Below, one piece after another: positions 9,689 to 17,702 of a DNA stretch of 64,000 nucleotides. Each line of letters starts with the position of its first letter. Positions within the stretch are counted from its first letter, which is position 1. Source of the DNA: Chryseobacterium indologenes (GTDB lineage Bacteria; Bacteroidota; Bacteroidia; Flavobacteriales; Weeksellaceae). Location of the stretch: contig NZ_CP074372.1 in assembly GCF_018362995.1 (NCBI RefSeq), forward strand, positions 2,294,001 through 2,358,000, given 5' to 3'. The notes beneath the pieces were generated by a model. It was not told the origin of the DNA, ran no database searches, and was given only the letters and a program-made list of their open reading frames with translations. The translations under genes and the position numbers were made by a program.

Positions 9689-11233
9689 ATGTCAGAAAAG
9701 ATATTATGGATCGATGATGAAATAGATTTACTTAAACCTCATATTGTATTTTTAGAAAAGAAGGGCTACCAGGTAACCCCCGTTAATAATGTGAATGAGG
9801 CTTTGGAACTTATGGATTCAGAGAAATTTGCTTTAACATTAATTGATGAAAATATGCCGGGTATCTCCGGGCTGGAAGCCATTCCTATGATCAAGGAAAA
9901 AGACAACTCCTTAAAGATTGTGATGGTTACCAAAAGCGAAGAAGAACACATTATGGAAGAGGCTATCGGATCTCAGATTGCCGATTATATACTGAAGCCT
10001 GTAAATCCTAACCAGATATTACTTTCCCTAAAGAAGAACCTTCAGGAAGATAATCTTGTTGAGCAAAAAACTATTTTGCAGTATCAGCAGGAATTCAGAA
10101 ATCTTTCTATGGAATTGTCATACCTGAGAACGTATCAGGAATGGGCAGAATATTATAAAAAGATCCTTAGCTGGGAAATCAAATTTGACAAGGTAGCAGA
10201 TAATGAATTTGCTGACCTTCTGCAGTCTCAGAAAGAAGAAGCCAATATTCAGTTTGCCAAGTTTATTGAAAAAAACTACACAGACTGGCTTGTTGATTCA
10301 GACAAACCTCTTATGAGCCACACCCTTTTCAAGGAGAAAGTAAAACCTGAGGTTGAAAAAGAAAAAGTTCTTTTGCTGATGGTAGACAACCTTCGTTATG
10401 ACCAGTGGAAAGTGATTGAACCTTTATTTACAAAATATTACAATAAGATTTCGGAAGATTATTACTACAGTATCCTTCCTACGGCGACACAATATGCAAG
10501 AAACTCTTTTTTTGCAGGATTGATGCCGTCTGAAATTGAAAAACGTTTCCCTGACAAATGGTTTAATGATAATGAAGAGGGAAACAAAAATGAATTTGAG
10601 CGTGACTTCCTGGAAGATCAAATGAAGAGAATAGGTTTGGGGTCAAAGTCTATGAAGTATCTGAAGGTACTGAATGCCGATTTTGAAAGAAAAATCTATG
10701 ATGATTTCAATCAGCATAAAAACAACGATCTGTTGGTCATTGTTTACAACTTTATTGATATTCTTTCCCACGCGAAAACAGACAACCATATCGTAGATCA
10801 GCTGATTCGTGATGATAAAACCTTCCGTTCTCTTACCTTCAACTGGTTTGAAAACTCTTCTTTGCTGAAGATTATAAAAGCAGCGGCAGAAAACGGCTAT
10901 AAACTGGTCATTACTACAGACCACGGAACGGTATATGTCAAAAAGCCAAGTAAAGTGGTAGGAGACAGAGAAACTTCTACTAATATCAGATATAAAACAG
11001 GTAAAAGTTTAACATATGACGACAGTGATGTATGGGCGATTACCAATCCTGAAAAACTTTTCCTTCCAAAAGGAAACTTAAGCTCGAAATATATTTTTGC
11101 TAAAAACAATACATTCCTGGCTTATCCTAAAAATTACAATCATTTCGTTAATTACTATAAAGAAACCTACCAGCATGGAGGAATTTCACTGGAAGAGTGT
11201 ATCATTCCTATCAGCATTTTAGAACCCAAGTAG
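9689..11233 (+). CDS. porX: PorX-type response regulator with PglZ phosphatase domain (T9SS regulator)
   Basis: A 514-residue protein with the PorX architecture. Residues 1-~120 form a receiver domain with the acidic pair Asp9/Asp10 (LWIDDE), phospho-acceptor Asp53 (TLIDENMPG) and Lys103 (ILKP). A helical linker (~121-220) follows, then a C-terminal PglZ/alkaline-phosphatase-like domain with MVDNLRYD (Asp233), LPTATQYARN, whose threonine (265 or 267) is the probable nucleophile, and TTDHGT metal ligands. In Porphyromonas and flavobacteria PorX works with PorY and a sigma factor to control type IX secretion genes. The partner kinase is not in the window. A strong terminator follows. Confidence 0.93.
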   Translation: MSEKILWIDDEIDLLKPHIVFLEKKGYQVTPVNNVNEALELMDSEKFALTLIDENMPGISGLEAIPMIKEKDNSLKIVMVTKSEEEHIMEEAIGSQIADYILKPVNPNQILLSLKKNLQEDNLVEQKTILQYQQEFRNLSMELSYLRTYQEWAEYYKKILSWEIKFDKVADNEFADLLQSQKEEANIQFAKFIEKNYTDWLVDSDKPLMSHTLFKEKVKPEVEKEKVLLLMVDNLRYDQWKVIEPLFTKYYNKISEDYYYSILPTATQYARNSFFAGLMPSEIEKRFPDKWFNDNEEGNKNEFERDFLEDQMKRIGLGSKSMKYLKVLNADFERKIYDDFNQHKNNDLLVIVYNFIDILSHAKTDNHIVDQLIRDDKTFRSLTFNWFENSSLLKIIKAAAENGYKLVITTDHGTVYVKKPSKVVGDRETSTNIRYKTGKSLTYDDSDVWAITNPEKLFLPKGNLSSKYIFAKNNTFLAYPKNYNHFVNYYKETYQHGGISLEECIIPISILEPK

Positions 11234-11267
11234 TTTTTTTCATAGTTTATTTAATTTTGGGTTTAAA

Positions 11268-11304
11268 GCGGAAAAAATCGAATGATTTTTTCCGCTTCTT
11301 TTTT
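11268..11304 (+). terminator. Rho-independent terminator after porX
   Basis: A perfect 12-bp inverted repeat, GCGGAAAAAATC (11268-11279) with GATTTTTTCCGC (11284-11295), closes a 4-nt loop and is followed by a T-rich run. Confidence 0.85.
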
Positions 11305-11333
11305 ATAGTTCATATCTTCGTAAAAAATAAATC

Positions 11334-11624
11334 ATGTTTATTATTTCGCTTACCTACAAGAGTTCTATTGAAAATGTAGAACGCCTTATTCCACAGCACA
11401 ATATTTTCCTTAATAAGCATTATGAATCCGGACGGTTTATTGTTTCGGGTAGAAAAGAACCCAGAACGGGAGGGATCATCATAGCCAATGCAGAATCTAA
11501 AAATGAAGTTGAGCAGATTATTTCTGAAGATCCTTTTTATATTCATCAGGTAGCTGATTATGATATCACGGAATTTATCCCTTCAAAATACAATGAAAAT
11601 TTTAAACTTTTTATAGAAGACTAA
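11334..11624 (+). CDS. YciI-like protein
   Basis: A 96-residue protein with the small alpha/beta ferredoxin-like fold pattern of the YCII family: an N-terminal strand (MFIISLTYK), a helix with ERLIPQHNIFLNKHYESGRFIVSGRKEPRTGGIII, and a second half ending in DITEFIPSKYN. The conserved histidine after the first helix (PQHNIFL) and the SGR..P..GG turn are typical. Members are thought to act as small enzymes or binding subunits, but no reaction is established. The TAA stop shares one base with the ATG of the exonuclease III gene, so the two are cotranscribed and possibly translationally coupled. Confidence 0.8.
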   Translation: MFIISLTYKSSIENVERLIPQHNIFLNKHYESGRFIVSGRKEPRTGGIIIANAESKNEVEQIISEDPFYIHQVADYDITEFIPSKYNENFKLFIED

Positions 11625-12388
11625 TGAGATTAATTACATACAACGTCAATGGAATCAGAGCCGCTTTTACGAAAGATTTCCTGGGCTGGCTAAAGACTGC
11701 TGATCCGGATATCATCTGCATTCAGGAGAGCAAGGCCGGAAACGATCAGATAGACATCGAAAGTCTTGAAAAATTAGGTTATAACAGTTATTGGCACTCA
11801 GCAGTAAGAAAAGGCTATAGCGGGGTCGGAATTGCCTCAAAAATCAAACCCAGTCATGTAGAGTATGGCTGCGGTATCGAAAGCTATGATAATGAAGGGA
11901 GAATCATCCGTGCAGATTTTGACGGATATTCAGCTATTTCGGTGTATGTTCCTTCTGCGTCTAATATTGAGAGACTGGATTTTAAAATGCAGTTCTGCCA
12001 TGACTTCCTGGAATATATCAAAAATTTAAAGAAAGAAATTCCCAACCTGATTATATCCGGTGATTTTAATATTTGTCATGAGGCGATCGATATTCACAAT
12101 CCAATCGGGTTAAAAAATGTTTCAGGTTTCCTTCCAATGGAAAGAGAGTGGATGACGAATTTCATTAATGAATGTGAACTGATAGACAGTTTCAGGTTTT
12201 TTAACAGTGATCCGGACAATTATACATGGTGGAGCTACAGACAAAATTCAAGAGCCAGAAACAAAGGCTGGAGACTGGATTACAACTTCACCTCTTACAG
12301 TTTAAAGGATAAGCTCTCAAGAGCTGTTATTTTAAAAGAAGCCGTACATTCTGACCATTGTCCTGCTTTATTGGAATTGGATGTATAA
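11624..12388 (+). CDS. xth: Exodeoxyribonuclease III / AP endonuclease
   Basis: A 254-residue member of the ExoIII/APE endonuclease-exonuclease-phosphatase family, of normal length. It cuts DNA at abasic sites in base excision repair and degrades 3' ends. Active-site residues are visible in order: Asn7 (YNVNGIR), Glu35 (CIQESKA), the ISGDFNICH motif (Asp and Asn), NKGWRLDYNF, and HSDHCPALLEL at the C-terminus with the catalytic His. The gene overlaps the YciI-like gene by one base and is followed by a hairpin that can serve both this gene and the convergent rlpA-like gene. Confidence 0.95.
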   Translation: MRLITYNVNGIRAAFTKDFLGWLKTADPDIICIQESKAGNDQIDIESLEKLGYNSYWHSAVRKGYSGVGIASKIKPSHVEYGCGIESYDNEGRIIRADFDGYSAISVYVPSASNIERLDFKMQFCHDFLEYIKNLKKEIPNLIISGDFNICHEAIDIHNPIGLKNVSGFLPMEREWMTNFINECELIDSFRFFNSDPDNYTWWSYRQNSRARNKGWRLDYNFTSYSLKDKLSRAVILKEAVHSDHCPALLELDV

Positions 12389-12411
12389 TTAATGGGAATA
12401 TTACCGCATAC

Positions 12412-12443
12412 AAAAAGCCAGCTGAATTAGCTGGCTTTTTTTT
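12412..12443. terminator. Bidirectional terminator between xth and the RlpA-like gene
   Basis: AAAAAGCCAGCT (12412-12423) and AGCTGGCTTTTT (12429-12440) form a perfect stem with a 5-nt loop, flanked by A and T runs on both sides. It can stop transcription from either strand. Confidence 0.85.
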
Positions 12444-12459
12444 AATTTAAATCATAAAA

Positions 12460-12831
12460 TTAATCGACAATTTCATATTCGACCGGAATTGTACCATGAC
12501 TGATATCTCCAATCTCATCGAACGCAGCTTTAGACATATCTAAAGATCTTGATGAATGGTAAGGTCCTCTATCATTAATTCTCACTATTACCTCTTTACC
12601 ATTTTTAAGGTTAGTCACCTTAACGTTTGTTCCAAATGGAAGCGTTCTGTTTGCTGCAGTAAACTTTGAATTATCAAAGACTTCTCCGCTAGCAGTTTTT
12701 CTACCGTTAAATTTATCGTGGTAGTACGATGCATAACTTGTTTTTTTCGCATCTGAGGCATTATTCGTAAAAGAATAAACACCTAAGGTTGAAATCATCA
12801 TTATGATTACGAGAATGAATCTTTTCATCAT
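12460..12831 (-). CDS. RlpA-like secreted protein (double-psi beta-barrel)
   Basis: A 123-residue protein with an N-terminal signal/membrane segment (MMKRFILVIIMMISTLGVYSF) and then one RlpA/DPBB domain filling the rest. The typical sequence SYYHDKFNGRKTASGE begins the domain, followed by FTAANRTLPFGT, VKVTNLKNGK and VRINDRGPYH with the conserved catalytic-type aspartate, then SLDMSKAAFDEIG. Members are lytic transglycosylases acting on denuded peptidoglycan; this one has no SPOR domain, so septal targeting cannot be assumed. It is a single gene with its own -7 element and a shared terminator. Confidence 0.88.
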   Translation of the reverse strand: MMKRFILVIIMMISTLGVYSFTNNASDAKKTSYASYYHDKFNGRKTASGEVFDNSKFTAANRTLPFGTNVKVTNLKNGKEVIVRINDRGPYHSSRSLDMSKAAFDEIGDISHGTIPVEYEIVD

Positions 12832-12858
12832 CTTGAACTTTTATTGGTTTTGACGGAG

Positions 12859-12866
12859 CAAAAGTA
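12859..12866 (-). promoter_or_regulatory. Putative -7 promoter element of the RlpA-like gene
   Basis: The minus strand reads TACTTTTG (TAnnTTTG), 27 bp before the start codon. A -33 TTG is not found at the normal spacing. Confidence 0.45.
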
Positions 12867-13340
12867 TCAGGAATCTTTAGAAAACCCTATTCAACATGTT
12901 AAAAACTGTTAATAAAAGATTAATCAAATGTTAAATACCGCTGTAACCTCCTATGAACAGGGGTTTTAGGGTACAGCGTTAAAAAGTGTTAAAAAAACAC
13001 GCAAAAAGTTAACATAATTAACTAATTTGTGCATAATTTAAATCTTACACTTTTAAAACAAATTGAAAATCAGTAAATTACAAAATTTATAAAGTTAAAA
13101 TAAAATCAGAAAATCAATCTCAAAAAATTTAAAGTCTTAAGAACCGAACTCCGGAAAAACTTTCTGACAGACGACATCTGCTTATATAAAGCGAGACAGC
13201 AGAATTATTTTTTAACACCTTTTTATTTTGTTAAAATCTACAGAGTGGTCCGTTGTTCAACAAATATCCGCTTTAACCATTCAAAAAAATGAATACGTGA
13301 TGATTTATAACCCGAAAAAATAAATGAACGTAAATCTCTC

Positions 13341-13375
13341 AAAAGCAAAAAAACCAATGATTTCTCATTGGTTTT
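13341..13375 (-). terminator. Terminator after the secreted-protein gene 13396-14130
   Basis: AAAACCAATGA (13350-13360) and TCATTGGTTTT (13365-13375) form a perfect 11-bp stem with a 4-nt loop. On the minus strand it is followed by TTTTTGCTTTT. Confidence 0.8.
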
Positions 13376-13395
13376 ATATGTAATTAAATAATGTC

Positions 13396-14130
13396 TTATT
13401 TTAAATATTCTAATACATAATCGTATGTACCGTTAGGATACACTACAGACATACTAGGAGATCCTGTAATAGCATTTCCTGGAGTCGTAACCGGATTATA
13501 AGAATATAAACTTCTATCATAAACAGTGTTTGTACCTGCTTTATAGATTGTAATACCATACATTGTAGTCATTCCTGCAGGAGCTGGGATATTAACTGCT
13601 GTAGAAGTACCACTTGCAGTGAAAGATCCTTTGATGGCATAGAGCTGCTTATCTACTCCCGGACTTACATTGATAATAGTATTTGTAGTTGTTTCTGCTG
13701 TTCCAACAGTTACTTTAGGTGAAGTTGAAAGTGAAACCCATCTACCAGTAGAAGTTGCAAAACCATTTGCTGATCCACCAGTTGGATTAGAGAAATAATA
13801 ATATCCCGGAGTTACACTTGTAGCAATACCAGAAACAGTAGTTCCTGAAGCGCTATTAAACACAATCATACCATCATATGCAGTTGGAAAGTTATCTTCG
13901 TCAGTAACAGGGGTTGCAAATGTAAAGGTAGTTAAGTCTGTTCTTGGGAAAACAAGTCCTTTTCCATTGTTTACACTATCGGTGAAACCACCTGTACTAC
14001 CAGAAGCATCTAAGAAAACTCCTTGTCCTTGTATATTTCCGCTGGCGAAACCATTTGTTCTAACCTGCGCGTTTGTATATTGAAGCATTGCCACTACAGA
14101 GGCAAAAGCTAATAAAACTTTTTTATTCAT
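13396..14130 (-). CDS. Secreted protein of unknown function (Thr/Gly/Ser-rich)
   Basis: A 244-residue protein with a signal peptide (MNKKVLLAFASVVAMLQYTNAQ). The mature part is low in charge and rich in Thr, Gly, Ser, Ala and Val. It has no cysteines, and it contains FLDASGS, GLVFPRTDLTTF and YDGMIVFNSASGT segments. Such 'vFPRtdL...tF...YDGMivFNs' stretches recur in flavobacterial surface proteins, where they precede an adhesin-like beta domain; the assignment is by pattern only. It lies 24 bp downstream of another secreted protein of similar style (14155-14790) and ends in its own terminator, so the two form a likely bicistronic unit. Function is unknown. Confidence 0.7.
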   Translation of the reverse strand: MNKKVLLAFASVVAMLQYTNAQVRTNGFASGNIQGQGVFLDASGSTGGFTDSVNNGKGLVFPRTDLTTFTFATPVTDEDNFPTAYDGMIVFNSASGTTVSGIATSVTPGYYYFSNPTGGSANGFATSTGRWVSLSTSPKVTVGTAETTTNTIINVSPGVDKQLYAIKGSFTASGTSTAVNIPAPAGMTTMYGITIYKAGTNTVYDRSLYSYNPVTTPGNAITGSPSMSVVYPNGTYDYVLEYLK

Positions 14131-14154
14131 AACTAAATGTGTGTAAATTTAAGA

Positions 14155-14790
14155 TTAGTTTACAGAGTAAGACTGCCATGCAGTACCATCATAAACAAAA
14201 GCAATACCTCTACCTTGAACAGTAATAGAGTTAACAGAACTTGCATTCATTCCCGTTATACTAACATTGGTAGTTCCTATTCTTACAATAGTAACCGTTT
14301 TACCTTTAGTAGCAGCACTTACAGGAATAGTTGCCAAATTTACTGAACCTGCTGTATCAATAAATACATAACCATTTAGGTCTGCTGCAGATAAATCTGA
14401 TCCAGTTGTAGAGATTCTTACAGAAGGAGCTGCTACAGCACCACCGCCACCACCTACAGCAATCCAAGTATTTGTAGTCTGGCCATCATAGTAGTAAAAA
14501 CCTACTGCTGTAACGTTTGTAGTTTTAGGAGTTGCTGTACCGTCAATTGTTGTAACGAAAGCAAGCGCTCCATTTTGAGCTGCAGTATAAGCCGCATCTT
14601 TAGCTAATAATTGAGCTCTTGTCATACGAGGGACTAATAAGGCATCAGGTCTAGCGTTGTCAGCAGTATTTGCTACTACATCTAGCGTTGCGGCAGGTGT
14701 GGTTGTGTTAATCCCCACTCGCCCCTGCTGAGCCTTAGAAAGGGCCGAAAGGCCAACAAGCATAATTGCTGTTAATAAAAATTTTTTCAT
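14155..14790 (-). CDS. Secreted protein with 'VGINTTTP' N-terminal motif, unknown function
   Basis: A 211-residue protein with a signal peptide (MKKFLLTAIMLVGLSALSKAQ), followed at once by GRVGINTTTPAATLDV, a motif frequent at the mature N-terminus of Bacteroidota surface proteins. Then come DALLVPRMTRAQL, GALAFVTT, VGFYYYDGQTTNTWI, a glycine run (GGGGG) and a beta-rich C-terminal part (GKTVTIVRIGTTNVSI, ending GTAWQSYSVN). The layout resembles surface or adhesin-like proteins, but no catalytic motif is seen. It is the first gene of a two-gene unit with the protein at 13396-14130. A phage-tail-fibre-like origin is possible but not supported by any neighbouring phage gene. Confidence 0.72.
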   Translation of the reverse strand: MKKFLLTAIMLVGLSALSKAQQGRVGINTTTPAATLDVVANTADNARPDALLVPRMTRAQLLAKDAAYTAAQNGALAFVTTIDGTATPKTTNVTAVGFYYYDGQTTNTWIAVGGGGGAVAAPSVRISTTGSDLSAADLNGYVFIDTAGSVNLATIPVSAATKGKTVTIVRIGTTNVSITGMNASSVNSITVQGRGIAFVYDGTAWQSYSVN

Positions 14791-15159
14791 AAGTTTTTAA
14801 AGATTTTTAATTACATTTTTTTTCATCAATATTTCCAAAATGGAAGATGCATCCCAACTTGTGAATATCATATTGAAACTGCCATATTAAAATACTATTT
14901 TAATTAATTTCAGCTTCATTTTAATGATTAACTTATTGAAAGCATATTATTTAAAAATATTGCTTATTGCGCAAATTTAAGACATAATTTTTGAATTTAT
15001 ATACTTTATAAAAGAAATTTGAAAAATCTTAATTACGCAAAACATTAACAAATTGATTATCAATAAAATAAAAACAAGCTACCGAGAAAATTCTATGTTA
15101 ATTTTCGTTAATAACTCAGTTTCACAAATCTTATTTTAAACTGATTAATAAGCATTTAG
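14791..15159. other. 369-bp intergenic region with promoter signal
   Basis: Very AT-rich and without a credible gene. It contains a minus-strand -7 element (TAAATTTG, 14972-14979) about 180 bp before the secreted-protein gene, which would give an unusually long leader. No clear terminator for rimO was found at its right end. Confidence 0.4.
14972..14979 (-). promoter_or_regulatory. Possible -7 element of the two secreted-protein genes
   Basis: The minus strand reads TAAATTTG, matching TAnnTTTG, 182 bp upstream of the ATG at 14790. It has no good -33 partner, so it is tentative. Confidence 0.3.
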
Positions 15160-16461
15160 CTAGACTAATTCTCCGTATAAGTCAAACTCTTCGGCTGAAG
15201 TAATTTTAACCTCTGCAAATTCACCTATAGAGATATAAGTATCTTCAGCAGAAACTAAAACTGTATTGTCCACATCTGGTGAATCATACTCCGTTCTTCC
15301 GATAAAATAGTTCCCTTCTTTACGATCAAAAATACATCTGAATATTTTACCTACTTTTTCCTGGTTCTTTTCCCACGAAATCTGAGACTGCAGTTCCATG
15401 ATTTCCTCTACTCTTGCCTCTTTTACTTCCTGTGGAATATCATCTTCTAGTACGTAAGCCGTAGTATTCTCTTCATGAGAATAAGTAAAGCATCCCAGTC
15501 TGTCAAATTTCTGCTCCCTTACCCAGTCTTTAAGTTCCTGGAATCTTTCTTCTGTTTCCCCAGGATATCCAACGATAAGCGTTGTTCTGATCGCCATATC
15601 CGGAACTTTTTCTCTGAACTTTCCTAAAAGAGCATCTGTTTTCTCATGAGTTGTTCCTCTCTTCATTGATTTCAACAAATCGGAATTGATATGCTGAAGA
15701 GGAATATCTATATAATTACAAACTTTAGGTTCTTCACGGATAATATCAAGAACATCTTCAGGGAAACCGCTTGGGAAAGCATAATGAAGACGGATCCATT
15801 CTACTCCTTCTACTTTCACCAATTCTTTTAAAAGATCTCCTAATGCTCTTTTCTTATAAAGATCAAGACCATAGTAAGTAAGATCCTGTGCGATAAGGAT
15901 CAATTCTTTTGTTCCTTTTTTTGCCAGTTTCTGAGCTTCTAAAACCAGTTTTTCGATAGGGGTTGACATATGCCCTCCTCTCATCAATGGGATCGCACAG
16001 AAAGAACATGGTCTGTCACAACCTTCTGAAATTTTAAGGTAAGCATAATGCTTTGGAGTTGTTGTAAGCCTTTCTCCTACCAGTTCGTGTTTATAATCTG
16101 CTCCAAGATGTTTAAGAAGCATCGGAAGGTCTCTTGTTCCGAAATACTGGTCTACATCCGGAATCTCTTTTACCAGATCCGGCTTGTATCTTTCTGATAA
16201 ACATCCTGTAACGAATACTTTTTCAACTTCTCCTCTATTTTTAGCCTCAACATAATCAAGGATGGTGTTAATAGATTCTTCTTTAGCGTTATCAATAAAT
16301 CCGCAGGTATTGATGACAACAATGTCACCACGGTCTTCATGAACCACTTCTTTGCCATTAGCTTTCAGCTGGCTCATTAATACTTCAGAATCATATACAT
16401 TCTTGGAACACCCAAGAGTGACTACATTGATTTTCTTCTTCCCTACAGATTTTGTACGCAT
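15160..16461 (-). CDS. rimO: Ribosomal protein S12 methylthiotransferase RimO
   Basis: A 433-residue radical-SAM enzyme that adds a methylthio group to the conserved aspartate of ribosomal protein S12. The N-terminal UPF0004 domain carries the second iron-sulfur cluster cysteines Cys18 (TLGCSKN), Cys53 (NTCGFI) and Cys87 (TGCLSER). The radical-SAM cluster is Cys148, Cys152 and Cys155 (SEGCDRPCSFCAIP), and a TRAM domain ends the protein. SEGCDRPCSFCAIP and the TLGCSKN start favour RimO over MiaB. I start at the ATG at 16461 (MRTKSVGKKK); the upstream TTG at 16491 lies beyond the -7 element. Confidence 0.95.
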   Translation of the reverse strand: MRTKSVGKKKINVVTLGCSKNVYDSEVLMSQLKANGKEVVHEDRGDIVVINTCGFIDNAKEESINTILDYVEAKNRGEVEKVFVTGCLSERYKPDLVKEIPDVDQYFGTRDLPMLLKHLGADYKHELVGERLTTTPKHYAYLKISEGCDRPCSFCAIPLMRGGHMSTPIEKLVLEAQKLAKKGTKELILIAQDLTYYGLDLYKKRALGDLLKELVKVEGVEWIRLHYAFPSGFPEDVLDIIREEPKVCNYIDIPLQHINSDLLKSMKRGTTHEKTDALLGKFREKVPDMAIRTTLIVGYPGETEERFQELKDWVREQKFDRLGCFTYSHEENTTAYVLEDDIPQEVKEARVEEIMELQSQISWEKNQEKVGKIFRCIFDRKEGNYFIGRTEYDSPDVDNTVLVSAEDTYISIGEFAEVKITSAEEFDLYGELV

Positions 16462-16480
16462 CGTTTTGATTTTGAGTCTG

Positions 16481-16488
16481 CAAAGATA
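16481..16488 (-). promoter_or_regulatory. Putative -7 promoter element of rimO
   Basis: The minus strand reads TATCTTTG, a perfect TAnnTTTG, 19 bp before the ATG at 16461. This implies a short leader and rules out the upstream TTG start. Confidence 0.6.
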
Positions 16489-16511
16489 CAAAATATTGAA
16501 GAGTTAAGAAT

Positions 16512-16545
16512 TAAAAAATAAAAACCACTTTATAAAAGTGGTTTT
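16512..16545 (-). terminator. Terminator of the polysaccharide locus
   Basis: AAAACCACTTT (16521-16531) and AAAGTGGTTTT (16535-16545) form a perfect 11-bp stem with a 3-nt loop. On the minus strand a TTTTATTTTTTAA run follows. It lies just after rfbC, the last gene of the locus. Confidence 0.85.
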
Positions 16546-16557
16546 CAGGGATATATT

Positions 16558-17103
16558 TTAAAAGTTTTTGTCTTTAAATCCAGGAGCGTTCTGATCTTTT
16601 TCAGAAAGTATAGCATCTTTTTCATCCACTTTCCAATCGATATCAAGATCCGGATCATTAAACTTTACACTGCCTTCTGATTCTTTGTTATAAAAGTTAT
16701 CGCATTTATAGGAAAATACAGCGTGAGTACTTAATACGGCAAATCCATGTCCAAAACCTCTCGGTACATAAAGCTGTAGTTTGTTTTCTGCGGTAAGCTC
16801 TATTCCGAACCATTTCCCAAAGGTAGGAGAATCTTCTCTAAGATCTACGGCAACATCCCACACACTGCCTTCCAGGCATGATACCAGTTTTGCCTGTGCA
16901 TGCTCTCCTTTCTGAAGATGCAGTCCTCGCAATACTCCATAAGATGATCTGGAAATATTATCCTGTACAAAGTGGCCGTTCATTCCTGTGAGTTCTTCGA
17001 ATTTTTTTTCGTTGAACTTTTCAAAGAAGTAGCCTCTTTCATCTTCAAATATGGTAGGCTCTATGATATAGCAATCTTTAAGCGGGGTTTCTTTAATTTT
17101 CAT
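16558..17103 (-). CDS. rfbC: dTDP-4-dehydrorhamnose 3,5-epimerase
   Basis: A 181-residue cupin enzyme of normal RmlC length. It epimerises dTDP-4-keto-6-deoxyglucose at C3 and C5 on the way to dTDP-L-rhamnose. Visible motifs are the start KETPLKDCYIIEPTIFEDERGYF, FVQDNISRSSYGVLRGLHLQ with the catalytic-base histidine, EGSVWDVAVDLR, the active-site tyrosine region (KLQLYVPRGFGHGFAVLS) and YKCDNFYNKESEG. It is the last gene of the polysaccharide locus. The other rhamnose genes (rfbA, rfbB, rfbD) are not in this window, so they are elsewhere or the product is a different dTDP-sugar. Confidence 0.93.
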   Translation of the reverse strand: MKIKETPLKDCYIIEPTIFEDERGYFFEKFNEKKFEELTGMNGHFVQDNISRSSYGVLRGLHLQKGEHAQAKLVSCLEGSVWDVAVDLREDSPTFGKWFGIELTAENKLQLYVPRGFGHGFAVLSTHAVFSYKCDNFYNKESEGSVKFNDPDLDIDWKVDEKDAILSEKDQNAPGFKDKNF

Positions 17104-17118
17104 AATAGTAAAAAAACT

Positions 17119-17688
17119 CTATTTCAATATGGTTATTATTGTTTTAAATAAAATCTTTGTATCATTTTTGAAAGACATATTTTCATAATAATCAAGATTC
17201 ATTTTTACTTTGTTCGGAAATAATATTTCATCATTATACTCCAACGGATTCTCCTGGCTGTTCAGAAGATTTTCTTCGTCTCTGTATTTAATGCTTGCTT
17301 CACAGGTTAATCCTGGTTTTAATTCCAGAACTTTTCTATCTGCTCCGGCAAGTTTATCGTAATACCCTTCGATATCTGGTCTGGGTCCCACAAAACTCAT
17401 ATCACCTTTTAAAATATTAAACAACTGGGGAAATTCATCAAATTTAAATTTCCTGAGGGTCTGTCCTATTTTGGAGCATACTCTTTTGTTATCATGAATT
17501 GTTTTAAATTTATATATGGTAAATGGCTTTCCATACTGTCCTATCCGGGTCTGAAAAAAAATACCACTTGATGATGTATCGAGACTTGCAACCACAAATA
17601 AAATAATCAGTACCGGCATAAGAAAGAGGGTCAATATTACCGCTAAGATAAAATCAAAAACCACTTTCCAATATTTGTACTGATTCAT
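17119..17688 (-). CDS. Initiating sugar transferase (monotopic phosphoglycosyl transferase) 1
   Basis: A 189-residue protein of the bacterial sugar transferase family (PF02397). It would transfer a sugar-1-phosphate from a nucleotide sugar to undecaprenyl phosphate on the inner membrane. It has a hydrophobic re-entrant N-terminal helix (FDFILAVILTLFLMPVLIILF), then QTRIGQYGKPFTIYKFKT, the catalytic acidic pair in FKFDEFPQLFNILKGDMSFVGPRPD, and the LKPGLTCEASIKYRDEE end, which differs from the [12 protein letters not shown] of its neighbour at 19463. The start is the ATG at 17688, not the TTG at 17697. The locus therefore has two such enzymes. Confidence 0.87.
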   Translation of the reverse strand: MNQYKYWKVVFDFILAVILTLFLMPVLIILFVVASLDTSSSGIFFQTRIGQYGKPFTIYKFKTIHDNKRVCSKIGQTLRKFKFDEFPQLFNILKGDMSFVGPRPDIEGYYDKLAGADRKVLELKPGLTCEASIKYRDEENLLNSQENPLEYNDEILFPNKVKMNLDYYENMSFKNDTKILFKTIITILK

Positions 17689-17702
17689 TAAATGCAATGA
17701 TA

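Larger units (their letters stand above)
12832..13395. other. 564-bp intergenic region with a GC-rich stem-loop
   Basis: No credible gene is seen. The region is AT-rich and holds the rlpA-like promoter at its left end and the terminator of the 13396-14130 gene at its right end. Between them, CGCTGTAACC (12939-12948) pairs with GGGTACAGCG (12969-12978) with one mismatch, around a loop that can form a small inner hairpin (CCT/AGG). It could be a structured RNA, a terminator or a binding site; nothing more can be said from sequence alone. Confidence 0.5.

Noticed and set aside
9689..11233. PglZ domain as part of a BREX or Pgl phage-defence system
   Set aside because: The receiver domain at the N-terminus and the overall length fit PorX, and no brx/pgl genes are near.
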